The position numbers were made by a program, and so were the translations under genes. Of a stretch of 5,445 bases of DNA, positions 1 through 5,406 are shown piece after piece (position 1 is the stretch's first letter; every line of letters starts with the position of its first letter). This stretch comes from Rhodospirillales bacterium (GTDB lineage Bacteria > Pseudomonadota > Alphaproteobacteria > Acetobacterales > Acetobacteraceae), in assembly GCA_903644035.1 (NCBI GenBank), contig CAHJXG010000523.1, positions 1 through 5,445 on the forward strand, written 5' to 3'. The notes beneath the pieces were generated by a model. The model made no database searches. It was not told the origin of the DNA and saw only the letters and a list, made by a program, of their open reading frames with translations.

Positions 1-631
1 GGAGGTTGTGGCCGCCGGCGTGCTGGCCGGCATGACGCCGCGGCATCCGCTGGCGCCGTCGCGCGGGCTGGGCGCCATGGACGCGAGGGCGGCGGCGCTG
101 GAGGTGTTGCAGGCGCTCGGCCTGCCGATGGACAGCCTGGGCGTCACCGCCGACGCGCCCGGCTTCTACCATCCCGGGCGGTCCGGCACGGTGCGGCAGG
201 GGCCACGGCTCGTGCTGGCGACGTTCGGGGAGCTGCACCCGCACGTGCTGCAGGCGCTGGATTGGCCGGGTCCGGCGGCGGCGTTCGAGGTGTATCTGGA
301 CCGCGTGCCGGAGCCGAAGCGCCGCCGCCGGGCGCCGCCGGACCTGCCGGCGTTCCAGCCGGTGCGGCGCGACTTCGCGTTCCTGGTGGGCGCGGACGTG
401 GCCGCCGACGCGGTGCTGCGCGCGGCGCGCGGGGCGGAGCGCACGCTGATCGCCGGGGTCAGCGTGTTCGACGTCTACTCGGGCGACAAGGTGCCGCCGG
501 GTCAGAAGTCGGTGGGGATCGAGGTGGTGTTCCAGCCGCGCGAGCGCACGCTGACGGATGCGGAGATCGAGGCGGCGGGCGCCCGCGTGGTGGCCGCGGT
601 GGCGAAGGCGACGGGGGCGGCGCTGCGGTGA
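1..631 (+). CDS. pheT: Phenylalanyl-tRNA synthetase beta subunit, C-terminal part (5' end outside window)
   Basis: This is the tail of the beta chain of the cytoplasmic alpha2-beta2 enzyme that charges tRNA-Phe. The frame is open from base 2 with no start of its own, and about 209 residues are visible out of the roughly 800 usual for this chain, so the gene is cut by the window edge. The first half belongs to the catalytic-like module of the beta chain, with YHPGRSG and then FGELHP about 20 residues later. The last 95 residues or so are the FDX-ACB anticodon-binding domain: FQPVRRDFAF, then VFDVYSG, then GQKSVGIEV and QPRERTLTDAEIE before a short C-terminal helix ending at TGA 629-631. No frameshift is visible. 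lepA follows in the same frame after 51 bases, so the two are probably co-transcribed, with pheS expected upstream. The identification is firm; the operon is inference. Confidence 0.96.
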   Translation, partial: EVVAAGVLAGMTPRHPLAPSRGLGAMDARAAALEVLQALGLPMDSLGVTADAPGFYHPGRSGTVRQGPRLVLATFGELHPHVLQALDWPGPAAAFEVYLDRVPEPKRRRRAPPDLPAFQPVRRDFAFLVGADVAADAVLRAARGAERTLIAGVSVFDVYSGDKVPPGQKSVGIEVVFQPRERTLTDAEIEAAGARVVAAVAKATGAALR

Positions 632-676
632 GGGGCCGACGGAGACACTGACTTTTTAGGAGAAACCCACTACATC

Positions 677-681
677 GGAGG
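677..681 (+). promoter_or_regulatory. Closely spaced ribosome binding site of lepA
   Basis: GGAGG is a perfect Shine-Dalgarno core but ends only one base before the ATG at 683, much closer than the usual 5-9 bases. A second purine run, AGGAGA (658-663), lies 19 bases upstream of the ATG, which is too far. No other in-frame start exists between the pheT stop and 683, so the start is fixed despite the odd spacing. Confidence 0.45.
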
Positions 682-682
682 A

Positions 683-2488
683 ATGACCGACACCCCGCTC
701 CACCTCATCCGCAACTTCGCCATCATCGCGCACATCGACCACGGCAAATCGACGCTGGCCGACCGGCTGATCCAGGTGTGCGGCGGCCTGACCGAGCGGG
801 AGATGTCGGCGCAGGTGCTCGACAGCATGGAGCTGGAAAAGGAGCGCGGCATCACCATCAAGGCGCAGACGGTGCGCCTGGCGTACAAGGCCAAGGACGG
901 GCTGACCTACGAGCTGAACCTGATGGACACGCCGGGCCACGTGGACTTCGCCTATGAGGTGAGCCGCAGCCTGGCGGCGTGCGAGGGGTCGCTACTGGTG
1001 GTGGATGCGAGCCAGGGGGTCGAGGCGCAGACGCTGGCCAACGTCTATCAGGCCATCGACGCGGGCCACGAGATCGTGCCGGTGCTGAACAAGATCGACC
1101 TGCCGGCGGCCGAGTCTGACCGGGTGAAGCAGCAGATCGAGGACGTGATCGGCCTCCCCGCCGACGACGCGGTGATGATCAGCGCCAAGACCGGCCTCAA
1201 CATCGAGGGCGTGCTGGAGGCGCTGGTGACCCGGCTGCCGCCGCCCGTGGGCGACGCTGACGCGCCGCTCAAGGCTCTGCTGGTGGATAGCTGGTATGAC
1301 CAGTATCTGGGCGTCGTGATCCTGGTTCGGATCAAGGACGGGCGGCTGAAGCGCGGGCAGAGGATCCGCATGATGTCGAACGGCGCCGTGCACAGCGTGG
1401 AGCAGGTCGGCGTGTTCACGCCGAAGATGATCCCGACCGGCGACCTCGGCCCCGGCGAGATGGGGTTCATCACCGCGTCGATCAAAACCGTCGCCGACTG
1501 CAACGTGGGCGACACGATCACCGACGACCGCGTGCCGGCGACCGGGGCGCTGGCCGGGTTCAAGGCCAGCATCCCCGTGGTGTGGTGCGGCCTGTTCCCG
1601 GTCGATGCCGACGACTTCGAGCACCTGCGCGACAGCCTCGGCAAGCTGCGGCTGAACGATGCGAGCTTCCATTACGAGGCGGAGACCTCGGCCGCCCTCG
1701 GCTTCGGCTACCGCTGCGGGTTCCTGGGCCTGCTGCATCTGGAGATCATCCAGGAGCGGCTGACCCGCGAGTTCAACCTGGACCTGATCGCGACGGCGCC
1801 GAGCGTCGTCTATCGCATCCATACCACCAAGGGCGCCATCGAGGAGCTGCACAACCCGGCCGACATGCCGGAGCCGATGAAGATCGACCATATCGATGAG
1901 CCGTGGATCAGGGCCACCATCATGGTGCCCGACGATTACCTCGGCAGCGTGCTGACGCTATGCAACGAGCGGCGCGGGCAGCAGGCGGACCTCACCTATG
2001 TCGGCAACCGCGCGATGGCGGTGTACCGCCTGCCGCTGAACGAGGTGGTGTTCGACTTCTACGACCGGCTGAAGTCGGTCACGCGGGGCTATGCGAGCTT
2101 CGACTACGCCATGGACGGCTATGAGGAAAGCGACCTCGTGCGGATCAGCATCCTGGTCAACCAGGACCCGGTGGACGCGCTGTCCTTCATCGCGCACCGG
2201 AGTGCTGCCGAGAACCGCGGGCGCAGCATCTGCGCCAAGCTGAAGGACCTGATCCCGAAGCAGCTGTTCAAGATCGCGATCCAGGCGGCCATCGGCGGCA
2301 AGGTGATCGCGCGCGAGACCATCGGCGCCTTGAGCAAGGACGTGACGGCGAAGTGCTACGGCGGCGACATCAGCCGCAAGCGCAAGCTGCTGGACAAGCA
2401 GAAGGAAGGCAAGAAGCGCATGCGCCAGTTCGGCAAGGTGGAGATCCCGCAATCCGCCTTCCTGGCGGCGTTGAAGATGGATGCGTAG
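683..2488 (+). CDS. lepA: Elongation factor 4 (LepA), ribosome-associated translational GTPase
   Basis: EF4 is a GTPase related to EF-G that binds the ribosome and is linked to back-translocation, initiation and ribosome assembly. The 601 residues match the family's normal length of about 600. GTPase motifs are intact: P-loop AHIDHGKS (16-23), switch RGITI (55-59), DTPGH (82-86), NKID (136-139) and SAK (167-169). EF-G-like beta-barrel and alpha/beta domains follow. The LepA-only C-terminal domain carries [12 protein letters not shown] (559-570) and a basic [12 protein letters not shown] stretch. EF-G domain IV is absent, as expected. The ATG at 683 is the only usable start, because no ATG, GTG, TTG or CTG lies in frame between the pheT stop and it. 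The protein starts the way family members do, a few residues before [15 protein letters not shown]. No insertion or lost residue was seen. Co-transcription with pheT is likely. Confidence 0.98.
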   Translation: MTDTPLHLIRNFAIIAHIDHGKSTLADRLIQVCGGLTEREMSAQVLDSMELEKERGITIKAQTVRLAYKAKDGLTYELNLMDTPGHVDFAYEVSRSLAACEGSLLVVDASQGVEAQTLANVYQAIDAGHEIVPVLNKIDLPAAESDRVKQQIEDVIGLPADDAVMISAKTGLNIEGVLEALVTRLPPPVGDADAPLKALLVDSWYDQYLGVVILVRIKDGRLKRGQRIRMMSNGAVHSVEQVGVFTPKMIPTGDLGPGEMGFITASIKTVADCNVGDTITDDRVPATGALAGFKASIPVVWCGLFPVDADDFEHLRDSLGKLRLNDASFHYEAETSAALGFGYRCGFLGLLHLEIIQERLTREFNLDLIATAPSVVYRIHTTKGAIEELHNPADMPEPMKIDHIDEPWIRATIMVPDDYLGSVLTLCNERRGQQADLTYVGNRAMAVYRLPLNEVVFDFYDRLKSVTRGYASFDYAMDGYEESDLVRISILVNQDPVDALSFIAHRSAAENRGRSICAKLKDLIPKQLFKIAIQAAIGGKVIARETIGALSKDVTAKCYGGDISRKRKLLDKQKEGKKRMRQFGKVEIPQSAFLAALKMDA

Positions 2489-2504
2489 ACGGGAAAGGAC
2501 CGGG

Positions 2505-2532
2505 TTGCATCATCGCCCGGCGCTGCTATTGA
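2505..2532 (+). promoter_or_regulatory. Sigma-70-type promoter of tRNA-Ser
   Basis: TTGCAT (2505-2510) as -35 and TATTGA (2527-2532) as -10 are 16 bases apart. A GC-rich discriminator, GCGCGCCCGC, follows up to the tRNA 5' end at 2545. This arrangement resembles stable-RNA promoters in alphaproteobacteria, where the GC-rich discriminator usually goes with growth-rate or stringent control. A CCGGG/CCCGG inverted repeat (2500-2504 with 2516-2520) overlaps the -35, but no T-run follows it, so I do not call it a lepA terminator. Transcription may also enter from lepA. The call rests on motif reading only. Confidence 0.55.
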
Positions 2533-2544
2533 TGCGCGCCCGCT

Positions 2545-2634
2545 GGAGAGATGGCCGAGTGGTTTAAGGCGCACGCTTGGAAAGCGTGTGTGCGTGAAAG
2601 CGTACCGTGGGTTCGAATCCCACTCTCTCCGCCA
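2545..2634 (+). tRNA. tRNA-Ser, anticodon GGA (reads UCC/UCU)
   Basis: The cloverleaf folds cleanly. The acceptor stem is GGAGAGA (2545-2551) with TCTCTCC (2624-2630), all seven pairs perfect, followed by discriminator G2631 and a gene-encoded CCA (2632-2634). The D stem is GCC (2554-2556) with GGC (2568-2570). The anticodon stem is CACGC (2572-2576) with GCGTG (2584-2588), holding loop TTGGAAA and anticodon GGA at 2579-2581. The long class II variable arm pairs GTGCG (2590-2594) with CGTAC (2601-2605), one pair being G-T, as expected for serine. The T arm is GTGGG (2607-2611) with CCCAC (2619-2623) around TTCGAAT. It sits 56 bases after lepA and points toward the opposing dehydrogenase gene, whose stop is 12 bases beyond the CCA. 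No terminator with a T-run is visible after it. Confidence 0.98.
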
Positions 2635-2646
2635 CCCCTGTCAGGC

Positions 2647-3432
2647 CTAGGACGACCAGTTCTCGCGGAAGTCGGCGTGCAGCGTCAGCCCGCCATCGAC
2701 GAAGATGGTCTGCCCCGTGATGTATGCGGCGTCGGTCGAGGCCAGGAACGCAAAGCAGGCCGCGATCTCCGACGCCTCCGCGCTGCGCCCGAGTGGGATG
2801 TGCTGCTCGATCACGCCGCGCGCCGCCGGGTCATTGGTCCATGCGGCGTTCATCGGGGTGACGGTCGCCCCAGGCGCCACCGCGTTGACGCGGATGCCGC
2901 GGCCGGCGAACTCCAGGGCCAGGGTGCGGGTCACGTTGCCGATGGCGCCCTTGCTGGCGGAATAGCTGAGATAGCCGGGTTTCGGGATCGTCTCGTGCAC
3001 CGAAGAGTTGTTCAGCACCAGGCCGCGCCCTTGCGCCAGGAAATGCCGGATCGCGGCCCGGGTGCACAGCACCGTGCCGCGCAGGTTGACCGCCAGCACC
3101 TGGTCGAAGCCGGCCATGTCCAGCGCCTCGCTGGGCGCGGGGATCTGCAGCCCGGCGTTGTTCACCAGCACGTCCAGCCCGCCCAGCCCGGTGATGGCGG
3201 CCGCCACGAAGCGCTCGACCGCCGTCTCATCCGTCACGTCGCCGGGCACGGGGCAATGCGGCCCGGCGCCAACCGGCGACAGCGAGGCCACCGCGGCCAG
3301 CAACTGCGGGCCATCGTTGCGGTCATTCAACGCCACGCGCGCGCCCTCCTGCGCAAAGCGTTGGGCGGTGGCAAGGCCGATCCCCTGCGCCGCCCCGGTG
3401 ATCAGAACACGCATTCCGTCTAAGCCGCGCAT
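2647..3432 (-). CDS. Short-chain dehydrogenase/reductase, glucose-1-dehydrogenase-like
   Basis: This is a classical SDR of 261 residues, normal length for the family, expected to be a cytoplasmic NAD(P)-dependent alcohol or sugar oxidoreductase. The Rossmann motif TGAAQGIG is at 12-19, D65 lies in the adenine-ring pocket region, and NNAG is at 91-94. The catalytic set is complete: N116, S144, Y157 and K161 (YSASK). D37 at the end of beta-2 favours NAD over NADP. SSVHETIPKP before the catalytic Tyr, GATVTPMNA, and an ending of FVDGG then TLHADFRENWSS resemble Bacillus-type glucose 1-dehydrogenases, but substrate cannot be fixed from this. I chose the ATG at 3432 because AGGAGG (3438-3443) lies five bases upstream. 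A longer reading frame to 3507 would add 25 unrelated residues and overlap the amidohydrolase. It lies 35 bases downstream of the amidohydrolase stop on the same strand, so the two are probably co-transcribed. Confidence 0.93.
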   Translation of the reverse strand: MRGLDGMRVLITGAAQGIGLATAQRFAQEGARVALNDRNDGPQLLAAVASLSPVGAGPHCPVPGDVTDETAVERFVAAAITGLGGLDVLVNNAGLQIPAPSEALDMAGFDQVLAVNLRGTVLCTRAAIRHFLAQGRGLVLNNSSVHETIPKPGYLSYSASKGAIGNVTRTLALEFAGRGIRVNAVAPGATVTPMNAAWTNDPAARGVIEQHIPLGRSAEASEIAACFAFLASTDAAYITGQTIFVDGGLTLHADFRENWSS

Positions 3433-3437
3433 CGCGC

Positions 3438-3443
3438 CCTCCT
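3438..3443 (-). promoter_or_regulatory. Strong ribosome binding site fixing the dehydrogenase start
   Basis: On the - strand this reads AGGAGG followed by five bases and ATG (3432-3430). It decides between the 261-residue protein and an upstream start at 3507. It lies within the 35-base gap after the amidohydrolase stop (TAG, 3468-3470), consistent with translation from a shared mRNA. Confidence 0.8.
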
Positions 3444-3467
3444 CACCTTCTTCGTGGCGCCGGGTGC

Positions 3468-4694
3468 CTAATCGGCAGCCAGTGCCGCCGTGTCTGCCTG
3501 GTGCCACAGCCTGCCGGCCACGACCACGCTGTCGAGCGCGAAACGCTGCGATCCCATGCGGGTCTGGCCCAGCACGTCGGTAAAGGTGAATCGCCCCTCC
3601 TCGATCCGCATCACCGTGGCGTCCCCGGTGCTGCCGACCGACAGGTCCGCAAGGTCTGGTCGCCGCAGCACGGAAGCAGGCGTTGTCGTCACGGCGCGCA
3701 CGATGTCGGCGAGAGGCAGGCCGAGGCAGAGGAATTTGCTCATCGTCTCCATGTTGTCATAGGCGGGACCGTCGACGCACAGCACATGCACGTCCGAGCT
3801 GATGATGTCGGGCGGGAAGCCGCCGGTCAGCATCGCCTCCGCGACCGTGAAGTCAAACGATCCCTTGCCGTGGCCGATGTCGAAGATCACCCCGCGCTCC
3901 CGCGCCTGCCAGCAGGCGTCCCGCACCCGGCCGTCCGCGTGACACGGCGCGTTGGGGAACGGCTTGAAGCAGTGGGTGAGAGTGTCGCCGGGCCGCAGCT
4001 CCGCCAGCACGTCGGCATAGCGCGGCGGCGGCCGGTCGATGTGGCACATGACGGGCAGCCCAGCCCGCTCGGCCGCCTCGAGCGCGTGGTAGAGCGGCGC
4101 GATGCCGTTCGCTCCGCTGGTGTTGGCGCCCACCCGCACCTTTATGCCGCGGATCAGGTCCGGATGGTCCCGCGCCACGGCGGCGCAGGTTTCCGTGTCC
4201 ATCAGGCGCATGTCCTGGCTTTCCCCCACCATCACCGAGGGCGCGAAGGCGAAGATGCCGGCATGGCTCACGTGCAGGTAGGCCAGGATGCGTGTTTGGC
4301 TCGGCTCAATCACGTGCTTTCGGAAGCCTGCGAAGTTGCCCGGCCCGGCCGATCCCACGTCAACCCAGGTGGTCGTGCCGGCCCGGCGGGCAAGCTGATC
4401 GGCGTCGATGCTGATTGAGGTGCCGCCCCAGTATACGTGCGTGTGGAAATCGATGTGACCCGGCATGACGATGCAGCCTGCCACATCCCGCACCGCCCGT
4501 CCTCGCAGGCCGAGGCCAATTGCGGCCACCTTGCCATCGGTGAAGGCGATGTCCGCCAACGAGTCGTATCCGGTGCCTGGGTCCAGCACCCGTCCATTGC
4601 GCAAAATCAGATCGTAATCCACCGCTACCGCTTCCTTGGTCGTGGACGTCCAGTTTGCGCCGAGCCGCGTCTGCTGTCGAACCGGCTGTGGCAC
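3468..4694 (-). CDS. Amidohydrolase/deacetylase-family metallohydrolase (dihydroorotase-like, cog3964 type)
   Basis: This is a TIM-barrel metal-dependent hydrolase, probably cytoplasmic because no signal peptide is visible. Residue numbers use the 408-residue form. The beta-sandwich start is YDLILRNGRVLDPGTG (27-42). HTH (84-86) supplies the first two metal ligands. K185 in GIKVRVG is the likely carboxylated bridging lysine, H218 and H241 are second-metal ligands, and D301 in SSDVH is the catalytic aspartate, so the set looks complete. FDIGHGKGSFDF (271-282) is typical of this subgroup. Genes like this are often labelled dihydroorotase, but from memory characterised cog3964 members deacetylate alpha-acetoxy acids such as acetyl-(R)-mandelate. 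A pyrimidine role is unlikely here, with no pyr genes nearby. The start is uncertain: GTG at 4694 has an excellent GGAGG, while GTG at 4622 gives 384 residues, nearer family length. The dehydrogenase follows after 35 bases. The exact substrate is unknown. Confidence 0.9.
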   Translation of the reverse strand: MPQPVRQQTRLGANWTSTTKEAVAVDYDLILRNGRVLDPGTGYDSLADIAFTDGKVAAIGLGLRGRAVRDVAGCIVMPGHIDFHTHVYWGGTSISIDADQLARRAGTTTWVDVGSAGPGNFAGFRKHVIEPSQTRILAYLHVSHAGIFAFAPSVMVGESQDMRLMDTETCAAVARDHPDLIRGIKVRVGANTSGANGIAPLYHALEAAERAGLPVMCHIDRPPPRYADVLAELRPGDTLTHCFKPFPNAPCHADGRVRDACWQARERGVIFDIGHGKGSFDFTVAEAMLTGGFPPDIISSDVHVLCVDGPAYDNMETMSKFLCLGLPLADIVRAVTTTPASVLRRPDLADLSVGSTGDATVMRIEEGRFTFTDVLGQTRMGSQRFALDSVVVAGRLWHQADTAALAAD

Positions 4695-4702
4695 GCTGTT
4701 GG

Positions 4703-4707
4703 CCTCC
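4703..4707 (-). promoter_or_regulatory. Ribosome binding site for the upstream amidohydrolase start
   Basis: On the - strand this reads GGAGG, eight bases before GTG 4694-4692, an ideal spacing. The rival GTG at 4622-4620 has only AAGGA (4637-4633) ten bases upstream. The stronger site supports the 408-residue form, while homologous family members generally begin close to the YDLILRNG segment. The sequence alone does not settle it. Confidence 0.5.
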
Positions 4708-4735
4708 GTGGAGCGCGAGCGGCGACGCCGATAGA

Positions 4736-4749
4736 ATGTTAATCAACAT
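4736..4749. promoter_or_regulatory. Operator-like inverted repeat upstream of the amidohydrolase operon
   Basis: ATGTT (4736-4740), AATC spacer, AACAT (4745-4749): a perfect 5-4-5 inverted repeat in an AT-rich patch within an otherwise GC-rich leader. It ends 41 bases before the GTG at 4694, where a repressor or activator site would be expected. No convincing -35/-10 pair was found around it. Which regulator family would bind it cannot be read from the sequence. Confidence 0.4.
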
Positions 4750-4773
4750 CCATGTGCGTTTGGTGCGGCTCCT

Positions 4774-4786
4774 GTGCAGAATGCAC
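4774..4786. repeat. Second short inverted repeat in the same upstream region
   Basis: GTGCA (4774-4778), GAA, TGCAC (4782-4786) is a perfect 5-3-5 inverted repeat lying 24 bases beyond the first one and differing from it in sequence. It could be a second regulator site or a small hairpin in the leader. Chance is possible for arms this short. Confidence 0.3.
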
Positions 4787-4829
4787 GTCGGCTAGACAGA
4801 AAAGGAACGCACTACCAGGCATGATGATG

Positions 4830-4907
4830 TTACTTCTGGCATAGGCGCCGCACGATCAGCTCGAAGCTTAGCGTGGACCCGACGATCTCTGGTCCAAAGT
4901 CTGACAT
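4830..4907 (-). pseudogene. Possible C-terminal remnant of a LacI-type transcriptional regulator
   Basis: The last 25 codons of a - strand frame ending at TAA (4832-4830) read GPEIVGSTLSFELIVRRLC near the end. The hydrophobic strand followed by FELIVRR-x-C resembles the extreme C-terminus of many LacI/GalR repressors, which finish with a strand of the type LP-x-ELVVR-x-S. Codons in this stretch (GAG CTG ATC GTG CGG CGC) have the GC-rich third positions of real genes in this genome, unlike its surroundings. Upstream on the - strand the frame stays open to about 5147, but the residues no longer look like a sugar-binding domain, and no DNA-binding domain is visible. If real, it is a decayed or deletion-truncated regulator lying just upstream of the operon it may once have controlled. 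The match is from memory and short, so chance similarity is quite possible. Confidence 0.3.
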
Positions 4908-4926
4908 TGGACGAGTGCTGTCAGAC
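4899..4926. repeat. Perfect 8-base inverted repeat with 12-base spacer
   Basis: GTCTGACA (4899-4906) and TGTCAGAC (4919-4926) are exact reverse complements around a 12-base spacer that begins TTGGAC. It starts just where the regulator-like similarity on the - strand fades (about 4907). It has no following T-run, so it is not an intrinsic terminator. It could be a dimeric regulator site or the scar of a small element. Confidence 0.45.
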
Positions 4927-5010
4927 ACGACGTCTTTGGCGCGTAAGGCATTGCTGACGCAAGATGCTGAAGCACCGATTGACCGGCTGCCATTTAACCT
5001 AGGATTTATC

Positions 5011-5193
5011 ATGCTCCGCATATTCGCTGTCCTGCTCGTAAACTTTGTCGCCTCTTGTGCGAGCGTCCGTCCCGATCCAGGCGTGCCGCCCAAGCTTGAG
5101 ACCGGCATCACGTCCAGCAATGGCGGCGGAGCGCGTGCCCTCGGCAATCAACCAAACGTTGGTGTGACCACCAGAACAGCACCGGCGCAATAG
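5011..5193 (+). CDS. Small putative lipoprotein, function unknown
   Basis: The 60-residue product starts with a lipoprotein-type signal: MLR, a hydrophobic stretch IFAVLLVNFV (4-13), then lipobox V13-A14-S15-C16. After cleavage, Cys16 would be lipidated. Ala at +2 gives no inner-membrane retention signal, so outer-membrane placement is likely. The remaining 44 residues are rich in Pro, Gly, Thr and Asn, look disordered, and match no family I recognise. I chose the ATG at 5011 because AGGA (5001-5004) is six bases upstream and the signal peptide begins there. A GTG at 4873 would add 46 residues, lacks a ribosome binding site and would bury the signal. A weak TTGACC (4979-4984) / TAGGAT (5000-5005) pair is the only promoter hint, and its 15-base spacing is short. 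A stem-loop follows the stop directly. The gene stands alone in a low-density region. Confidence 0.55.
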   Translation: MLRIFAVLLVNFVASCASVRPDPGVPPKLETGITSSNGGGARALGNQPNVGVTTRTAPAQ

Positions 5194-5194
5194 A

Positions 5195-5223
5195 CGACGG
5201 CGTTCCCGCCCGTCCCGCCGTCG
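5195..5223 (+). terminator. Stem-loop directly after the lipoprotein stop
   Basis: CGACGGCG (5195-5202) pairs exactly with CGCCGTCG (5216-5223) around a 13-base loop, starting two bases past the TAG at 5191-5193. The stem is GC-rich, but only CTTGTG follows rather than a T-run, so it is at best an imperfect intrinsic terminator or an mRNA 3'-end stabiliser. Its position supports the lipoprotein frame as a real transcription unit. An alternative inner hairpin, GGCG-TTCC-CGCC (5199-5210), competes with it. Confidence 0.4.
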
Positions 5224-5406
5224 CTTGTGCCAAACGCAACGACGATGGGGGCGGTAAGGGATGTCGGTCGGGGTCCAGCAGGGCGGCGTGCTGATGTCAA
5301 ACCGGGAACAGCCTGAACCAGAGTTAGGTCTAGACAAGCCAAAATTTAGTTCTGCCGATCCTGACACGGCGCGCAAGGCTCGGCGTTAGGGCTGACTTGA
5401 CGCGAG
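5224..5406. other. Region with no supported gene
   Basis: No convincing gene was found. The best candidate is a 42-codon + strand frame (5261-5389), hydrophilic and charged, ending SSADPDTARKARR. Its only purine run, AAGGG, touches the ATG, and there is no recognisable domain, so I do not call it. The frame of the upstream lipoprotein also stays open past its TAG to a TGA at 5314-5316. Base composition becomes mixed and AT-richer around 5330-5360. Confidence 0.5.

Noticed and set aside
651..660. T-run (653-657) after pheT as a terminator
   Set aside because: No stable GC-rich stem precedes the five T residues, and lepA follows at once.
992..1891. Long - strand open frame (299 codons) opposite lepA
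   Set aside because: It lies entirely antisense to the intact, fully conserved lepA. The residues are Arg/His/Leu-rich with no domain, as expected for a shadow of GC-rich coding DNA.
2610..2634. Phage/island attachment site at the tRNA-Ser 3' end
   Set aside because: No second copy of the tRNA 3' end and no integrase are present in the window. It is kept only as a question for sequence beyond 5445.
2551..3423. + strand open frame of 290 codons across the tRNA and dehydrogenase
   Set aside because: It begins inside the tRNA-Ser gene and runs antisense to a dehydrogenase with every catalytic motif intact, so it is a shadow frame.
3433..3507. N-terminal extension of the dehydrogenase to 3507
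   Set aside because: It would add 25 residues unlike the family and overlap the amidohydrolase 3' end. The ATG at 3432 has a much better ribosome binding site.
3501..4418. + strand open frame of 305 codons opposite the amidohydrolase
   Set aside because: It is antisense to a well-supported metallohydrolase, with no ribosome binding site and no recognisable domain.
3468..4694. True dihydroorotase of pyrimidine synthesis
   Set aside because: The GHGKGSFDF region and overall wording fit the cog3964 deacetylase-type group better, and no pyrimidine genes are nearby.
4873..5010. Longer 106-residue form of the lipoprotein starting at GTG 4873
   Set aside because: There is no ribosome binding site at 4873, and the extra 46 residues would place the signal peptide in the middle of the protein.
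4999..5376. - strand open frame of 125 codons across the tail region
   Set aside because: It is rich in Arg, Cys and Ser with no domain, overlaps the better-supported lipoprotein antisense and has no good start signal.
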